Assembly: GCF_030272615.1 (NCBI RefSeq)
Contig: NC_081406.1
Coordinates: forward strand, 237,563,922-237,627,921
Source: Cryptomeria japonica
Lineage: Eukaryota > Streptophyta > Pinopsida > Cupressales > Cupressaceae
DNA: 64,000 nucleotides
Direction: 5' to 3'
Made by a program: the position numbers and the translations under genes. This document shows, piece by piece, positions 48,791 through 60,883 of the stretch. The notes beneath the pieces were generated by a model. The model had not been told where the DNA came from, searched no databases, and worked only from the letters and a program-made list of their open reading frames with translations. The first letter of the stretch is position 1. Every line of letters starts with the position of its first letter.

Positions 48791-50737
48791 TTCATTCCTA
48801 AAGGGGGAGGGTGTGAGGCCCTACCTTGAGCCGTCATAGCATTTCAGTTATTTTCATATTGGACCTACTATTGATACTATATTTTGATGCATTATGGACA
48901 TAGATTTTATATCCCATGTTTGGATAACATTGATATGATTATGTCATTTACTTTGATTTGCAGTACTTCATTTTTATACTAGAAATTATGGATGTATGCT
49001 CTATAGATGATTTAATTCCATGATTATGATGATGATGCCATTTAGTAGATTATTTATGTGGATGTTATCAGATAATTGGATACTTGATTTTTATAATTGA
49101 AATTGTATGTGATGTCTGAATTGTATTATTTTTTGATAATACTATATGTGATTTCTGTAATTACTAATGTGCAAGTGAGATGTGCAGGAAAATTATTCCA
49201 TGTGACCATGGAAACTATTCGGAGAATCAAGCCTAGGCCTATGTGCGATTGTGAAACCAAGGGTTGTGTATTTGGAGAGACAACACCTCATTTGTAAATG
49301 TGTTTTAATTTGTAAATGTTATGCTTGGATGTATGTTTAATTTGGAAATTGTTTAATTTATAAATTCCAAAAGAAGGGGCATTTGCCATGTGTATTTTAG
49401 TGATGTGTAATTCTTTTTGTGGTGTCACTTGACATGTGTTGTAAGATGAGTTGGCAATGACAAGTCCCTTTTGGAGGAATTTTGTTTTACTAATGCATAT
49501 TATTTTTCAATTATCCTAGAATGGTCCCAAGAAAGCCTTGGATAGGGAGCCATTAGAAGGGTCAACTCAGGGTTGATCCGTAGGTAAACTTTGGGTGGAC
49601 TTCTAGGGGGTTAAACTAACTCCTAGAGTCAAGTTAGGGGCATTTTTAGTGGGCCATATGATGTACCTATGGATGAAGGCCAAATTTAGCCATGTGTCCA
49701 CTCCCTAGGGCCTGTTTAGCCTCCCCAAAAATCGAGTTTCCCAAGTTGGCCAAATTTCATCTTTAGAAGAGCTTTCTTAGGTTAGATAACCCTCCTTATG
49801 AGTGACATTGCTCTTCCCCATTCCTTTTACCTTTTTTGAGGTGTCTTGGCTAGAGAGTCTGTAAGGTATTGGGAAGACTAACCAATGAATATCCTTCACC
49901 CTTCCTAAGTGGGTTGGAAAGAGTGAGGAGTGTCTTCATAGGGAATAGTTTGGGAGGGAGAAGTTTGATCACCCACTCTCCATTTTGGAGACTTAGATTT
50001 TTGGAGCAAATTTTGTAAGTTTTTTTGGAGGATTTTGGCTAAGTTCTAAAGGAAAAAAGTTGTGGATTTGGGAAGCTCTCCTACAACTTCTTTTTACTTT
50101 TTTGGCAGATTTAAGGTTGGTTGAACTCCTATCTCATGTATGATGTTGTTTTTTGAAAAGATTGTTGTTGTAATTGTTTTCCATTGTTGTTGTTTTTTTA
50201 TGTGTAGGAAGATGTAGAGTTCTTCCTTATGTGTTTTTGATTGAGCTTTTATGTTAGTGTTGGGAGTTTTCAAGGCCAAACTCACCCTTGGGAGGGTAGA
50301 GTGGTCTTGGGGTGAAGGGTTGTTTGACAACCTACGAGTGAGAGGCTCTCTTTAGAAGAGAGTGATTCTCAAGGGATTATAGGGACAAGTTTGGAACTTG
50401 TAGATGTGTTATATTTGCATTCTTGATATGGCTTTATGTTCTCTACTTGCAAAATTCTCCTTGAGGTACTTAGTCCACCTTCACCCCACTTGAAAAGTCA
50501 CATAAGTGGCATTGTTTAATCCTTGGGTTGGGAATATCTTTTGTTGTTATGATTTTTTTGCTTGTATGTGTTTGAATGTGTGCTTTTCATCTAGCCTTGA
50601 TTCTCCTAGCTTGAGGGTGGCTTCTAGTAAGCCTAGGTTGGGAGGTGAGCCTCCATGGTCACAACCTTCAAGTTTTATTGCAGGTTTTGCTTGGGAAAAG
50701 ATTGGAGGAAAAAGCTTGAGATGATCCTATTGTTTAT

Positions 50738-50887
50738 TGTATTTTAGTTGCATAAAAGAAAAAGGAGTTTATTATTGTATTTTAGTTGCAGAAAAGAAAA
50801 AGGAGTTTATTATTGTATTTTAGTTGCAGAAAAGAAAAAGAGTTTTTTATTGTATTTAAGTTGTAGAAAAAAATGTATTTATCTGAC
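50738..50887 (+). repeat. 38-bp tandem repeat, four copies
   Basis: Units starting TGTATTTTAGTTGCA at 50738, 50776, 50814 and 50851 (the last degenerate), each followed by a GAAAAGAAAAAGGAG stretch. Confidence 0.85.
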
Positions 50888-51659
50888 TAAGTTTTGCCAT
50901 GAAATATAAAGAAAAGGCATTGTATTGTAACCTAAAGTATGTATCCTTTAAATGAGATGAATGCATTTTGGATTATTTTTGTATTGATATAGTAGCTGGA
51001 AAAAAGATTGGAAAATGATTTTTTTATTCTTTTTTAATTAGTTAATGCAGAAAGAAATGAAATATATTCAAATATGTAATGTAGTTATTAGTAAAGAAAG
51101 GAAATATTGCTTATGTCCATAGTTCAAATACAAAGGGAAAATAGATAGATATTTTAATAATTAGTATAGATAATGCATTGTATCTTGCTGTTATTGTTTG
51201 GTTGGATTTTAGGAAAAAAAAAAACATGGTTGCAGCAGTAAATAAAATCTTTACCGTTATTTTCTTTTTAATCCAAAAAACATGTATAGTAGAAAGATTT
51301 ATGTTGCAGCTGTAAATAAATCATTTTCTTCTAATCTTTCTATTCTATAAATGCATGTTAAGTAGGAAATAAATGAATAGACATTTTCGAAATAAATAAA
51401 CAAACATTTTAGAGTTAGTATAATTCTGCTTTACATCTTGCTGCTATTGACAAAAAAAAAATTATTAGAATAAGATAGCAGTAGCTGCTAATAATTTCCA
51501 TTACTATCATAATTTTTCCTAATCTGAAAATACTTGCTGAATGAATTATTTAAGAGTATAAGTATATACATATATATATTCTCCAATATATATACATATA
51601 TATTTATATTATAAATTTTTTAAAAAGGAGGGGTGAGGATTTAATGCCTTTATATTTAA

Positions 51660-51724
51660 AATGCTCATATATATATATATATATATATTTTGTCATTTTA
51701 AATTTCTAGTTCATACTAAAGTTA

Positions 51725-51755
<31 letters not shown>
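51660..51755. repeat. AT and CA microsatellites
   Basis: (AT)n at about 51667-51688 and (CA)n at about 51727-51752, inside the long LTR. Confidence 0.85.
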
Positions 51756-51833
51756 CAACTTTTAAATCAAATAATAAGAAAAAAAAATGATGAAGTTTGT
51801 TTTTTTGGGGGGCTACCTTTGGCAGAGCCGCCG

Positions 51834-52135
51834 CCACTGCGAGTTAAGCCGCAGTGGACGGCTCGGTCGCCACTGCGGATTAAGCTGCAGTGGATGGCTT
51901 GTGGCCGCCACTGCGGATTAAGCCGCAGTGAATGACCATAGCCGCCACTACGGGTTAAGCTATAGTGAACGGCTAGCGGCCGCCACTACGGGTTAAGCCG
52001 CAGTGAACGACCGTAGCCGCCATTGCGAGTTAAGCCACAGTGAACTACTAGCGGCCGCCACTACGGGTTAAGCCACAGTGAATGGATGCGGTTGCACTAC
52101 GGTGGTTGCGGCCGCCACTATGGTGAGCCACAATC
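51834..52135 (+). repeat. Tandem array of GC-rich hairpins in the long LTR
   Basis: Seven units start at 51834, 51870, 51908, 51945, 51983, 52020 and 52058 (36-38 bp), with a degenerate one near 52115. Each unit is itself an inverted repeat: arm CCACTGCGG, a loop of the ATTAAG or GTTAAG type, arm CCGCAGTGG. Arm changes are mostly C-to-T or G-to-A at CG and CHG sites (for example CCACTACGG, CCACAGTGA). The block is strikingly GC-rich against its AT-rich surroundings. Confidence 0.85.
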
Positions 52136-53254
52136 GGCCACCCGGGCCCTCCTTCCTTCGTCTTCTTCAGATCCGCCATCATGAACCCTTCGGCCTCCAC
52201 GAGAACTTTGGCCCTTGGTTCTCCTTCTTTCACCTATACACACCAAAAAAGAAAGAAAGAGAAGAATGTAGAACAAGCAGCCCTAACCAAATTTTGGGCT
52301 AGGGTTAGCTTGATAATAAAGAAATAAAAAGAATAAGTTAAGTTATAAGAATAGATCAATCCTAGTTAGGGTTTGTAATTAAATAATATTAAAATGAAAT
52401 GAGGGGGAATTCGTTTTAAAATTTGAAAAAGAATTTCTCCCCCATTTATCTATAGACAATATGTGGGGTTAATTAACCCCTAATATTGACTAGGGTAAAA
52501 TTGATTGTTAATATAGACTTTTATTAACAAGGTTTAATTGAAATTGGGGATTAATATTTATATAGCAATATTATTCTCATAAGTGATTTAATTTCATTAA
52601 CAAGGTTTATTAATGAGAATTTTAGTTGGCTTTCATATTTAACTAAATATGGATGTTTGGGTTAAAATTCCTTTGGGGGATTTTATTAATGAAATTTATT
52701 AAATGTATAATGTAAAATTTTAGCCTATGAGGTCATTGTTGGCTGAATATTAAATAGTTGAAATTTAAATGTCTAAGGGGACTTAAAAGTTTGACTTTAG
52801 CATAAAATATATTTATTTGGCAAATATTTTAATTTATTGGTTAACTTTATTAGTTATATTGAAAAGTGTAATTGTGTTCGTTCAATTAATTATTTTTAAT
52901 ATAAGTTAACATTATTTTATTTAGCCTTGAGTATTTTAAATACTATTGAGATAATTAATGTCTCTTGAACAATTGTTGGAGAAATTTTAATTAGGGGTTA
53001 TTAATTAATTTAGTTAATTAATTAATTAAGTTGTGATGACCCCTTTTAGGGAATAATTAGTCTTCTCTAATTATTGTCACCATATTGATTTAGTTAATTA
53101 AATCAACTTTAGTAAGTCATTCTTTAATCTTGAGTTAACCCTTAGTTAAGGCAAAACTTATCTATTCCATTTTTAATGTAGATTATTTTATGTATTTATG
53201 TTGTTTTAAAAAAAAATTGTTGTTCCGTTTCTACCCAAAAGTTTTGGCATGACA

Positions 53255-53607
53255 GTACTCATCCTCTCAACTAGGAAATAGAGGTTAAGCTTTAATATAG
53301 ATAAATTATTGAAAATAATTAATTTGTTTAGCCACATAAATATGAGTTGGCAAGGTTGACTAATGTGGAGATGAAGTGAGGTGGAAAAGAAGATTTAAAT
53401 AATTGTAAAATTATTTAATTGTTGAAGACTTTAGAAGAATTGATAATGCATGATTAAATAATCAATATTTAATAAGATTGGAATGGAAGAAAGACTAAAT
53501 GAATTAAATAAATAAACTTTTCAATTTAATTATTTAGTAGAAGAATAATTATTAAATAAATAATAAATATTTATTTAATTAGTCATAACCATTTTTGAGT
53601 GTATACA
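53255..53607 (-). repeat. 5' LTR of element A, outer part
   Basis: Matches 213-559 closely and ends GTGTATACA. The first bases, GTACTCATCC, fit GTACTCAACC at the left copy. The chromovirus LTR joins it directly at 53254. Confidence 0.8.
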
Positions 53608-53609
53608 GT

Positions 53610-54400
53610 TGTTGATATGTTCATTTTGGGTCTGGTTGACCTTGAATCTTTTTGTTTTTGCTCTGGTGATTGTGTTGTTTGGATAACATGTTGTTTTGAT
53701 CGATGTAGTGCATTATGGTGTGGTCCACTTCTCATTCCTTTCCACTATGGGAATGTTTAGTGTAGACCCATTTCAAATAGTGTTTCGATGAATTGTATTT
53801 GGCTGACTTGGGAGTTTCCTAATTCAAGAGATCAGTATAAATAAAAGATGATTACAATGAACATATAGAAACACGTGGATTGAAAAAGAAAATTTGTTGG
53901 TGCGAAATTGGTGTGAGGTTATGTGAAGTTGTGGTTGACTAGTGTGATATTGTGTTGTTGTTGTTGTTTGGTACGGGAGGTAGTGAGCCAAAGGTTTCTT
54001 CTGACATTGCAACATTGTGGCAGTTGTGTTTTAGGGTGGATTATTTATTTTTCCTTCTTCTTCTTCTGCACAATGAGCCCTTTTTTGGTGGTTTTAGCTA
54101 GGCAGAGAGCCCACTTGTAGTGAGCATTCTAGTGGTGAGCCACCCTTTGTAAAAACCACCTTAATTGGTGTCACGCTAATAAGTGTTTCAAAATTGAGAA
54201 TTAACATTCTCCCTGGTTTTTCGCTTCTTGGGTTTTCCATGTAAATTCAGGTGTTTCACGTGTGTGCTCTCTCATGCTTATATCTATTTAAGGTTAAGTC
54301 ACGAGGAATTAGTTTACTGAATCTATTTCTCTGGAATAATAAAAAGAATTTTAATGGACAACTGACTCACCCCCCTCTCAGTTGTCCGAGATATTCAACA
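53610..54400 (-). mobile_element. Probable Copia-type solo LTR
   Basis: On the minus strand it begins TGTTGAATATC at 54400, has AACTGAGAGGGGGGTGAGTC near 54380 and CATGGAAAACCC near 54240, and ends CATATCAACA at 53610. This is the layout of the Copia LTRs at 25965 and 46207. TG...CA ends and short inverted termini are visible. A target duplication is not confirmed, since element A abuts the left end. Confidence 0.45.
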
Positions 54401-57400
54401 CCCTCTTTTAGAACTATCTCTAGATTTTTTTCGAAAGTGCAATATTTAATTATTTTTGGGCACTTTAGGCTCAAGGTTAAGCGTTCAATATTTGAAACTT
54501 TCCATTCTCATTCCAACAAACTATTTTACTATGGTGCTCATTAAAATGTTTTAATTAAATTAGCAACCTCTGTAAAATCAACTAAATACAACTCAATATT
54601 TCATCCAAGATGTCAAAATGGTCGAAATACATCGGGATAAAAAATTGACTGTAAAGGAGAGATATCGATGATGACCAATGGTAATCAAACCCTATTAGAT
54701 GTCTTACTACATAGAGAGCACACAAAAAGTTGAAAGTAATCCCACAAAGTGCCCTTTGAGTCCTCTAGCCATCTAAAGTCGCTAATAACATCAAACATCC
54801 ATGACGATATGATCGACACATTTCTAAAAGGACAGAGCCAATTGCAAAGCAAGAGAAGCCAAACACAAAGACATTACACAAACAAATTCCATGATTTATG
54901 TCTATTCATTCCCACGAGTATAAGTTTAGACTCATTATCTAAAACAATTTTATGATAAAATTTTAAAATTTTAATACCTCGATAAATCAATTTCTAGTAC
55001 TTTCTGCAGTACATTTCGATTATAAAATTTCCAATCTAAAATGAAATAGCCCAAACTCTTAAGTGTAATTCATCCCTTACGGTAATGTCAAAGAATGAAT
55101 GTGTATATAACGCTCTTAACATAAAGTCTTCATATCATGATTCATGAATCTAGAAGTTAGGAAGAACAACTGTAAGTCAAATTTCACGGCATCTAGAAAA
55201 ACGTGTAGACAAACGAAGAGTCTGGAATTACAAGTCTAATAATGCAATTTTCTTGATTGTGGAATTAAATAAGGACGTTGAAGCAAAGAGTTGACAAAGA
55301 GAACCTTCAAATGTAAATCAGATGGTCTTAAAGTCTTTAGAAGCGTGCAAGACGATAGAGCAGATCATGTCTGTTCATCACTTTTTCCATTTTCGGTCGA
55401 GGGGTTTTCCGCTTCATTTTTTCGTTTCCGTTTGATCTTTTTTTACGGATTCTCGCTTTTCATGCAGATTAATTAATGTCTTTCGATGTTTGAGTAAATC
55501 GTATTAATAATAATGAGGTGTTCTCAAGGTTTTTAACATTTTGTAGACGGAATTTACATTGGTGTGCATATGGTAAACCTTATCGTATATTTATTTTCGT
55601 AAAATGAAATGTATTTAGAATTTTCTTAGAGGGTCCATTATGGCAATTTTTATTTTCCATTTACTATTTTTATATATGTTTATTAGTTTTTATTAGTTTT
55701 AGATTTATTTATTTTTTAAAATAATTGAATGGATTTTTGTAAATGCATTTCTATACACTGGGCCATTTTGTTTAGTTATAATTTAATCTATAAATTCTTA
55801 ATTAAATTATCTTTTATTTATATTATAATAAATTTATATTAATATGTATTTTTAAATCTAAAGATAACTATACTAAATCTATTTTATTGATAACTTAATT
55901 ATATTTAAAAAATTTAAATAATAACAAAGATCAAATTTTATGATTTATCATTTAAATTATTTACTATTTGTCAAATAATCTTTAATTTTTTATTTAATTT
56001 AAATATATCTATTTATTATTAAATATCATATTTGATTTAATATAATATAAATTATTATGATTAATTTTTCACTAATCCATTTAAATTATATATCTTTAAT
56101 AATTGTAATGAACCTTTGATCATGATTACATTATTTTGATCAATGTGAATATTTAAATATAATATTAAAAATCAATTTTCAATGAAATGATTAATTATAG
56201 AAAATGTGGTCCTTAAAACTTACTGTAGAAAATAAAAAATACTTAAAAGTTAAAACCTAATTGATTTTAACTTTATTTATTAGCAGTGATAGCGAATTTA
56301 CATTTCATATAATGTTTAATTGTTGGATATTAACTAGCATACATATCTTTAATAAATATATATAAATCATCATGAGAGAGATCATTATCAAGACTTCTAT
56401 TTAATTGTCCCACAAATCCACTTAAATAATAAATTTTTAATAATTGTAATGAACTCTTGACCATGAATACATTATTTTATCAATGTGAACATTTTGATAT
56501 AATGTTTTTTATCCCTATCTATCTTTCTATCTCTACCACTCTCTCCCTTTCTCCTCCTATATATCTCTAGATCTCTCCCCCTCTCTACCTCGCCCTATAT
56601 ACCTTTATCTCTACTATTTATTTTTCTCTCTTTTTGTTTGTCTCTCTCTATGTTTATTTATCTCTTTGTCTTTCTATCTCTCCCCCTCTCTATATTTCAT
56701 TATATATGTATTTCTCTATCATTCTATCTCATGATTTATATCTCTCCCTCCCCCTTTTTCTCTATATCTATTCCTATCTACCTCTCCCTCTTTATTTCCC
56801 TATCTCTCCATCTTTATCTCTATCTGTCTACCTCTCTCTACCTCTTCTTCTTTGTCTTCAAATTGACCTCATCTATAACACAAATGTATACAAAGAAATA
56901 GACCAAAATTTCTCTACTTGACCTTCCACAACTCTTCGGTGTATCCATTGCATACTAAGATGCGATTGCTAGTGGTATTATATATTCTCTTGTATAGACA
57001 AATCTGAGTAAAAATACAAAATTTAGAAGAATAGTTTAGCTTCTCTTCAGCCATCAAGAAGATTCTCAGCTGGATATTATGTATTGATGACGTGGTGTCT
57101 TTGAAGTTGATTTAAGATAGTTGCAAACGTGAGGAGAATGTAGGTTAAGCTTCTTGGAATTCAAATACGGTGATTTGGTTAATAGTAATTTAGAGTTGTA
57201 AATACTTTCTTTTTAAATTTCTTCATATCATATTTTAACTGTTAAATCTGATAATATGCCTAAACATTGATAATATACCTAAACAAAAACCATAATATAC
57301 CTAAACTGAGGAGATAAAGATCAGATAATCTTCTATCATTATCTTCTGGCAGAAATAACATCTGCAATAAATGATAGCAATCAGATTTTGTAATGGACAT

Positions 57401-57473
57401 GGTGGTCTCCAGCATAGTCGGCAAAATATAGCCTGACAATCTTATCCCATCTGATTTCCAAATCAGATTCTGT
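54401..57473. other. AT-rich spacer downstream of the GT34 gene
   Basis: About 3 kb in which I see no gene. A pyrimidine-rich stretch of CTCTCTATCTCTCC phrases at about 56510-56860 gives open frames without meaning. Near 56050-56170 and 56400-56520 a phrase (AATAATTGTAATGAAC, then ATTATTTT and ATCAATGTGAA) is repeated, suggesting a small duplication. Confidence 0.5.
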
Positions 57474-58733
57474 TTACGTGGGAGATATTGATTCCAACAA
57501 AGTAGACAGGGAAGAGTGCTTGCGACCTACAGAGCTAAGCAACTGGTTGTCTGCAAAATTGAAAGCTCTCTCAAAACCCTCACTGCATCTTTCTGTAATG
57601 TTCTTCTTTCCACAGAAATTACAACCATTGAAATGAGTGATAAAAGGCTGCTTCTCTTTTCCCTCAAGAAAGTCCCCAAACCTATCTATAATATATTCAA
57701 AATATCCATGTAACACGTAACTTGCTTCCAAGAACACATTATCCTCCGATTTTGTTTTGTTCTGATTGAGAAGATATACTAAGGCGCTCTGATCATCGGG
57801 ATCCCACTCTTTCGGTCTACTCTTTACAACTCTGTTCAGAGCCTCTTTAGAAGCCATTAAGTTTTCAGGCGCACCGAATTCCATCCACTTCTCCAAAAAC
57901 TTGTGAGACCATTCACAATTCCGAATCAGAAAAATCCCTGCGTTCAAACCTATCCAGTCTGGATCCTCTCCATATACCTGAAATAGCAATCATCACAGAA
58001 TTTTTTTATTTGCCCAAATGCACCATAGAAGTCAAATATAGTAAACAAATCTGATCACTTATTGGAGAGCAATTAGGGTTATTATATGTACCTTATCCCA
58101 GAAGCCGGGGACGACGAGATTCTTGTTCCAGGTATTGTAAGTCTCAAAGGGAATAGAAAAATTGAAATCTGTTAAAACAGCATCTGAATCCATCCACATA
58201 AACCACGTCACAGATGGATTGGCTTTCATGAGCTGTATAAGCAGCGGATATCTAACCCAAGTTCCAACAAATCCCTTCTGCCATACCTCTAAAGCATACC
58301 AGACCTTGCAGCCGTGCAGATTACAGTAGTCCACTTTATTTTTGTAAGACTTCATCATTACATTGTTACCCCGAGGACTAATACAAGGTGACGATCTCTC
58401 CCCTGTTACCAAAATGAAGGGAGGAACACTCCCAAACACCTTGTCCGTTGCTTGGTCCACCTGGTTCACCACTCTCGTAACTGCCTTTGGACCATTCAAA
58501 ACATCACCATAATCTGCATTCTTGACAAACTCTGTAGGGCTTGTTGTGGCGGTTTGCATAAAGCGGTTGAGCAAGCGGCCACGATTAGGATCGACATTTG
58601 CCTCCATGTTTCCTAAGTTTCCAAGGGAGAGGAAAATAATTGCAGTGACGAGACTTCCCATTACAAACGACTTTACTGACACCCACGTCACCATTTTGGC
58701 GGTTGTTCTGCTCATCGGCCAGAACGTTTCCAT
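57474..58733 (-). CDS. GT34 family glycosyltransferase (galactosyl/xylosyltransferase-like)
   Basis: A type II Golgi enzyme of the GMA12/MNN10 (GT34) family, which in plants includes xyloglucan xylosyltransferases and galactomannan galactosyltransferases acting on cell-wall hemicellulose. Exon 1 is 58733-58092 and exon 2 is 57977-57474, joined in phase 0 by a GT...AG intron of 114 bp (donor AAG|GTACAT, acceptor TTTCAG|GTATAT); 381 aa in all. A short basic tail and one membrane helix (residues about 15-37) are followed by KNKVDYCNLHGCKVWY, the metal-binding DSD at residues 182-184 (WFMWMDSDAVLTDF), WIGLNAGIFLIRN and FITHFNGC near the end. ATG 58733 is chosen because it gives the usual short cytosolic tail. 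The frame stays open upstream to about 58958. It appears intact. Donor sugar and acceptor cannot be told from motifs alone. Confidence 0.88.
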
Positions 58734-58958
58734 GTTTCCATTATAATCTTCTGCTTCGACCCTATAAGAATTGAGCCCCAGTGGACACGCTACAAAATGG
58801 ATTCCGAGCCAAGTCATGTCAAGTAGTCCTTGGAAGGGGTAAAATACTGTGGTTGATCCATCACATGATGATATTGTTCTGTCAGCTTTGACTAATTCCG
58901 CCCAAAGGAATAGTAGAAAACTGCTTCTGCCGTTCCATGAGACTCGCATACGTACCAC
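58734..58958 (-). other. Upstream region of GT34 with in-frame open extension
   Basis: The GT34 frame continues without a stop for 75 codons 5' of the chosen ATG, with another ATG at 58949. The extension (SWNGRSSFLLFLWAELVKAD...) is unlike known GT34 N-termini, so it is probably 5' UTR. An alternative longer start cannot be excluded. Confidence 0.45.
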
Positions 58959-59254
58959 AATCTTATCGTGAAGTGATTGGAAATTAGCATTTTAGTGTTT
59001 CGATGTGAACTGGGTATTCTGTTCCTCATCTTTTGAATTTATCAAAGTCTTTAACTCGTGGCCAGTCCGTTGTTCTCATTGACTGGGGCATCTCGCCCGC
59101 CGGCTGCCGCAGCTATTTTTGGCTTTTCCCATGGAAACAGCAGGATAAATTTAATCTTGTTGGGTTTACGTAGAGCATGAATGACTAAAATAAAAATAAA
59201 TGTGTACTTCAAATTTGGAGAAGAGAGGATGGATTAATTGATTATGATATAATA

Positions 59255-60830
59255 CTACCATTTGAGATTTGTTTAAATTCAATGTTAGACGTGACAATAA
59301 ATTAATTTTGTGTTGCTTTCTTGTTACATATGTGATCTCCATATTCATGCATCTGGTTTTTGACTCGTGAAAAATAAGTTTCCATCATTTTGATCATGGT
59401 TCAATCTTGCTGCCTGTAGATTTTTAATATTGCAAATAAAGATTCGTCTGGGATGCTGATATTTGCAACAAAAGACTGATGGTGTTGTTTATCTTTTTTC
59501 CGAACTTATGTATCCGATTCAATAGCTTTTATAAAAGTTGGAGGACTTCATACAATGTATAGAAATGACAATTCCGTGATAAAGGAATGAGATGCAGTTG
59601 TAAAGATTGATGTTTTGATCTAGTATAAGACTTATATTTTCAGGTTTTAAAAAAGTCTCACATTTCAAAATAATTAATGTATATTTATGTTATGATTAAG
59701 AAAGGAAAAAAGAAAGATTGTTTTATGGTTTATGATGTTGGATTGTTTATATATGGGTCTACAGATGATTTATAGCAATATGGGACTACCCCTATTTCTT
59801 GCCGGAGGCACCTACAAATGACATATACATAGCTTACTTCTTGTGGGATTTGAGCTTGTGACCTCTCTTTCAAGATGGTGAGAGATACAATATTAGAAGT
59901 GAATGATTTTGACTGAGGATTTAATGATAATATGTAATAATATTTGATGGTTAATAATTTAGGTGTGACGTTCCTTCATATACAATATAAACACACAATT
60001 CAATTTTTTTGATTTCAACATTAGAACATAGCAATTACCTCAAATTAAATTAATATAATTCAAGATGAAATTTAAAATTTAGACATTAGAATCAAATTAA
60101 CATTATTAAAGATTGACTTTAGATAGATTTGAAACTTATTGAAATTTGATGTTAGATGTTAGTATACATCAATTTTGGTCATTGCCTTCTAAAATATGTG
60201 ATCTCTATATTCATGCATCTAGCGAAAAATAGCTTTTGAGCATGGATTCAATATTAGATGTTTGTAGAGTTTTAATATTATAAATAAAGATTTTTTTTGG
60301 ATGTCTATATTTGAAATAAAGGATTGATGGTGTTGTTTAATACTTTCTAAACTTGTTAAGTATGGTTCTTTTTCTTATTTGTATTTGATATAATGGTATA
60401 AAAGTTAAAGAGACACCATACTATACATAGAAATGACAATTTTGTAATAAAGGATTTAGGTAAAATTGTAAAGAGTAATGTTTTAATTAGAATTTTTTAG
60501 ATATAATAAAAAAAATGTTATGTTGCCAAAATAATTGATGTAGAGCGATGGTAATATTATGATTGAGGGAAAAGTGATTGTTATAGATAATACAATAGTA
60601 GAAATCAATGATTTTGCATGAGAGTTTAATGATAATATGTACTAATACCTAATGGTTCATAGTCTAGGTGTGATGTTTCTTCATATACAACTTAGCCACA
60701 CAATTCTTTTTCTAATTTTATGTTGGAACACAACAATTAATTAAAACTAAGTTAATTAGTTGAAATTTTAAATTTAAATGTTAAAATCAAATTGACACCA
60801 TTGAATTATTTAAACTATTTTTACATGACA
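59255..60830. repeat. Diverged tandem duplication upstream of GT34
   Basis: Copy 1 (about 59255-60110) and copy 2 (about 60120-60830) share many phrases in order with a shift of about 866 bp: TGTGATCTCCATATTCATGC/TGTGATCTCTATATTCATGC, GATGGTGTTGTTTA, AGAAATGACAATT, TTTAATGATAATATGTA, GGTGTGACGTTCCTTCATA/GGTGTGATGTTTCTTCATA. No gene is seen in either copy. The event looks old. Confidence 0.75.
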
Positions 60831-60883
60831 AATTTAACTTGAATAGAAAGAATAATAATTTATAAATCTTTATTTTAATTATT

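Larger units (their letters stand above)
47061..53254 (+). mobile_element. 5'-truncated chromovirus (Ty3/gypsy)
   Basis: The 3' part of a plus-strand chromovirus: end of RNase H, integrase, a chromodomain-like C-terminus, the polypurine tract AAGGGGGAGGG (48801-48811) and one long LTR (48812-53254). After the LTR, element A's LTR resumes with GTACT, the expected position of a 5-bp target duplication. The 5' LTR, gag, protease and reverse transcriptase are missing, cut at the junction with Copia-like element 2 (47060/47061). Confidence 0.78.
48812..53254 (+). repeat. Long (4.4 kb) 3' LTR of the chromovirus
   Basis: TGTGAGGCCCTACC at 48812, just after the purine tract, to GGCATGACA at 53254. 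Only one copy is present, so the bounds rest on the TG...CA ends, the tract, and the resumption of element A's LTR at 53255. It contains three simple repeats and a hairpin array but no gene. A long LTR is usual for Tekay/Del-type chromoviruses. Confidence 0.65.
1..53607 (-). mobile_element. Tat-lineage Ty3/gypsy retrotransposon A, outermost element of the nest
   Basis: A minus-strand Ty3/gypsy element whose right (5') LTR ends at 53607 and whose left (3') LTR leaves the window at base 1. The LTR assignment rests on a direct repeat: about 350 bp at 213-559 recur at 53255-53607, both ending TTGAGTGTATACA. On the minus strand the left copy is preceded by the purine tract CAAAGGGGCAAAA. The 5' LTR meets a Tat-type primer site at 41364-41383. 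The archaeal-type second RNase H and the antisense PMD ORF place it in the Tat lineage. It has been split by Copia element 1 (864-27338), Copia-like element 2 (41591-47060) and a chromovirus remnant (47061-53254). The target duplication cannot be checked because the left end is outside the window. Confidence 0.8.

Noticed and set aside
51826-52302. Possible CRISPR-like array of regularly spaced GC-rich repeats
   Set aside because: No unique spacers exist, units are contiguous and diverging, and the setting is a plant LTR.
56510-56921. Overlapping 87- and 95-codon frames
   Set aside because: Translation of a pyrimidine-rich simple sequence; two frames are open at once because TA-stop codons are rare in it.
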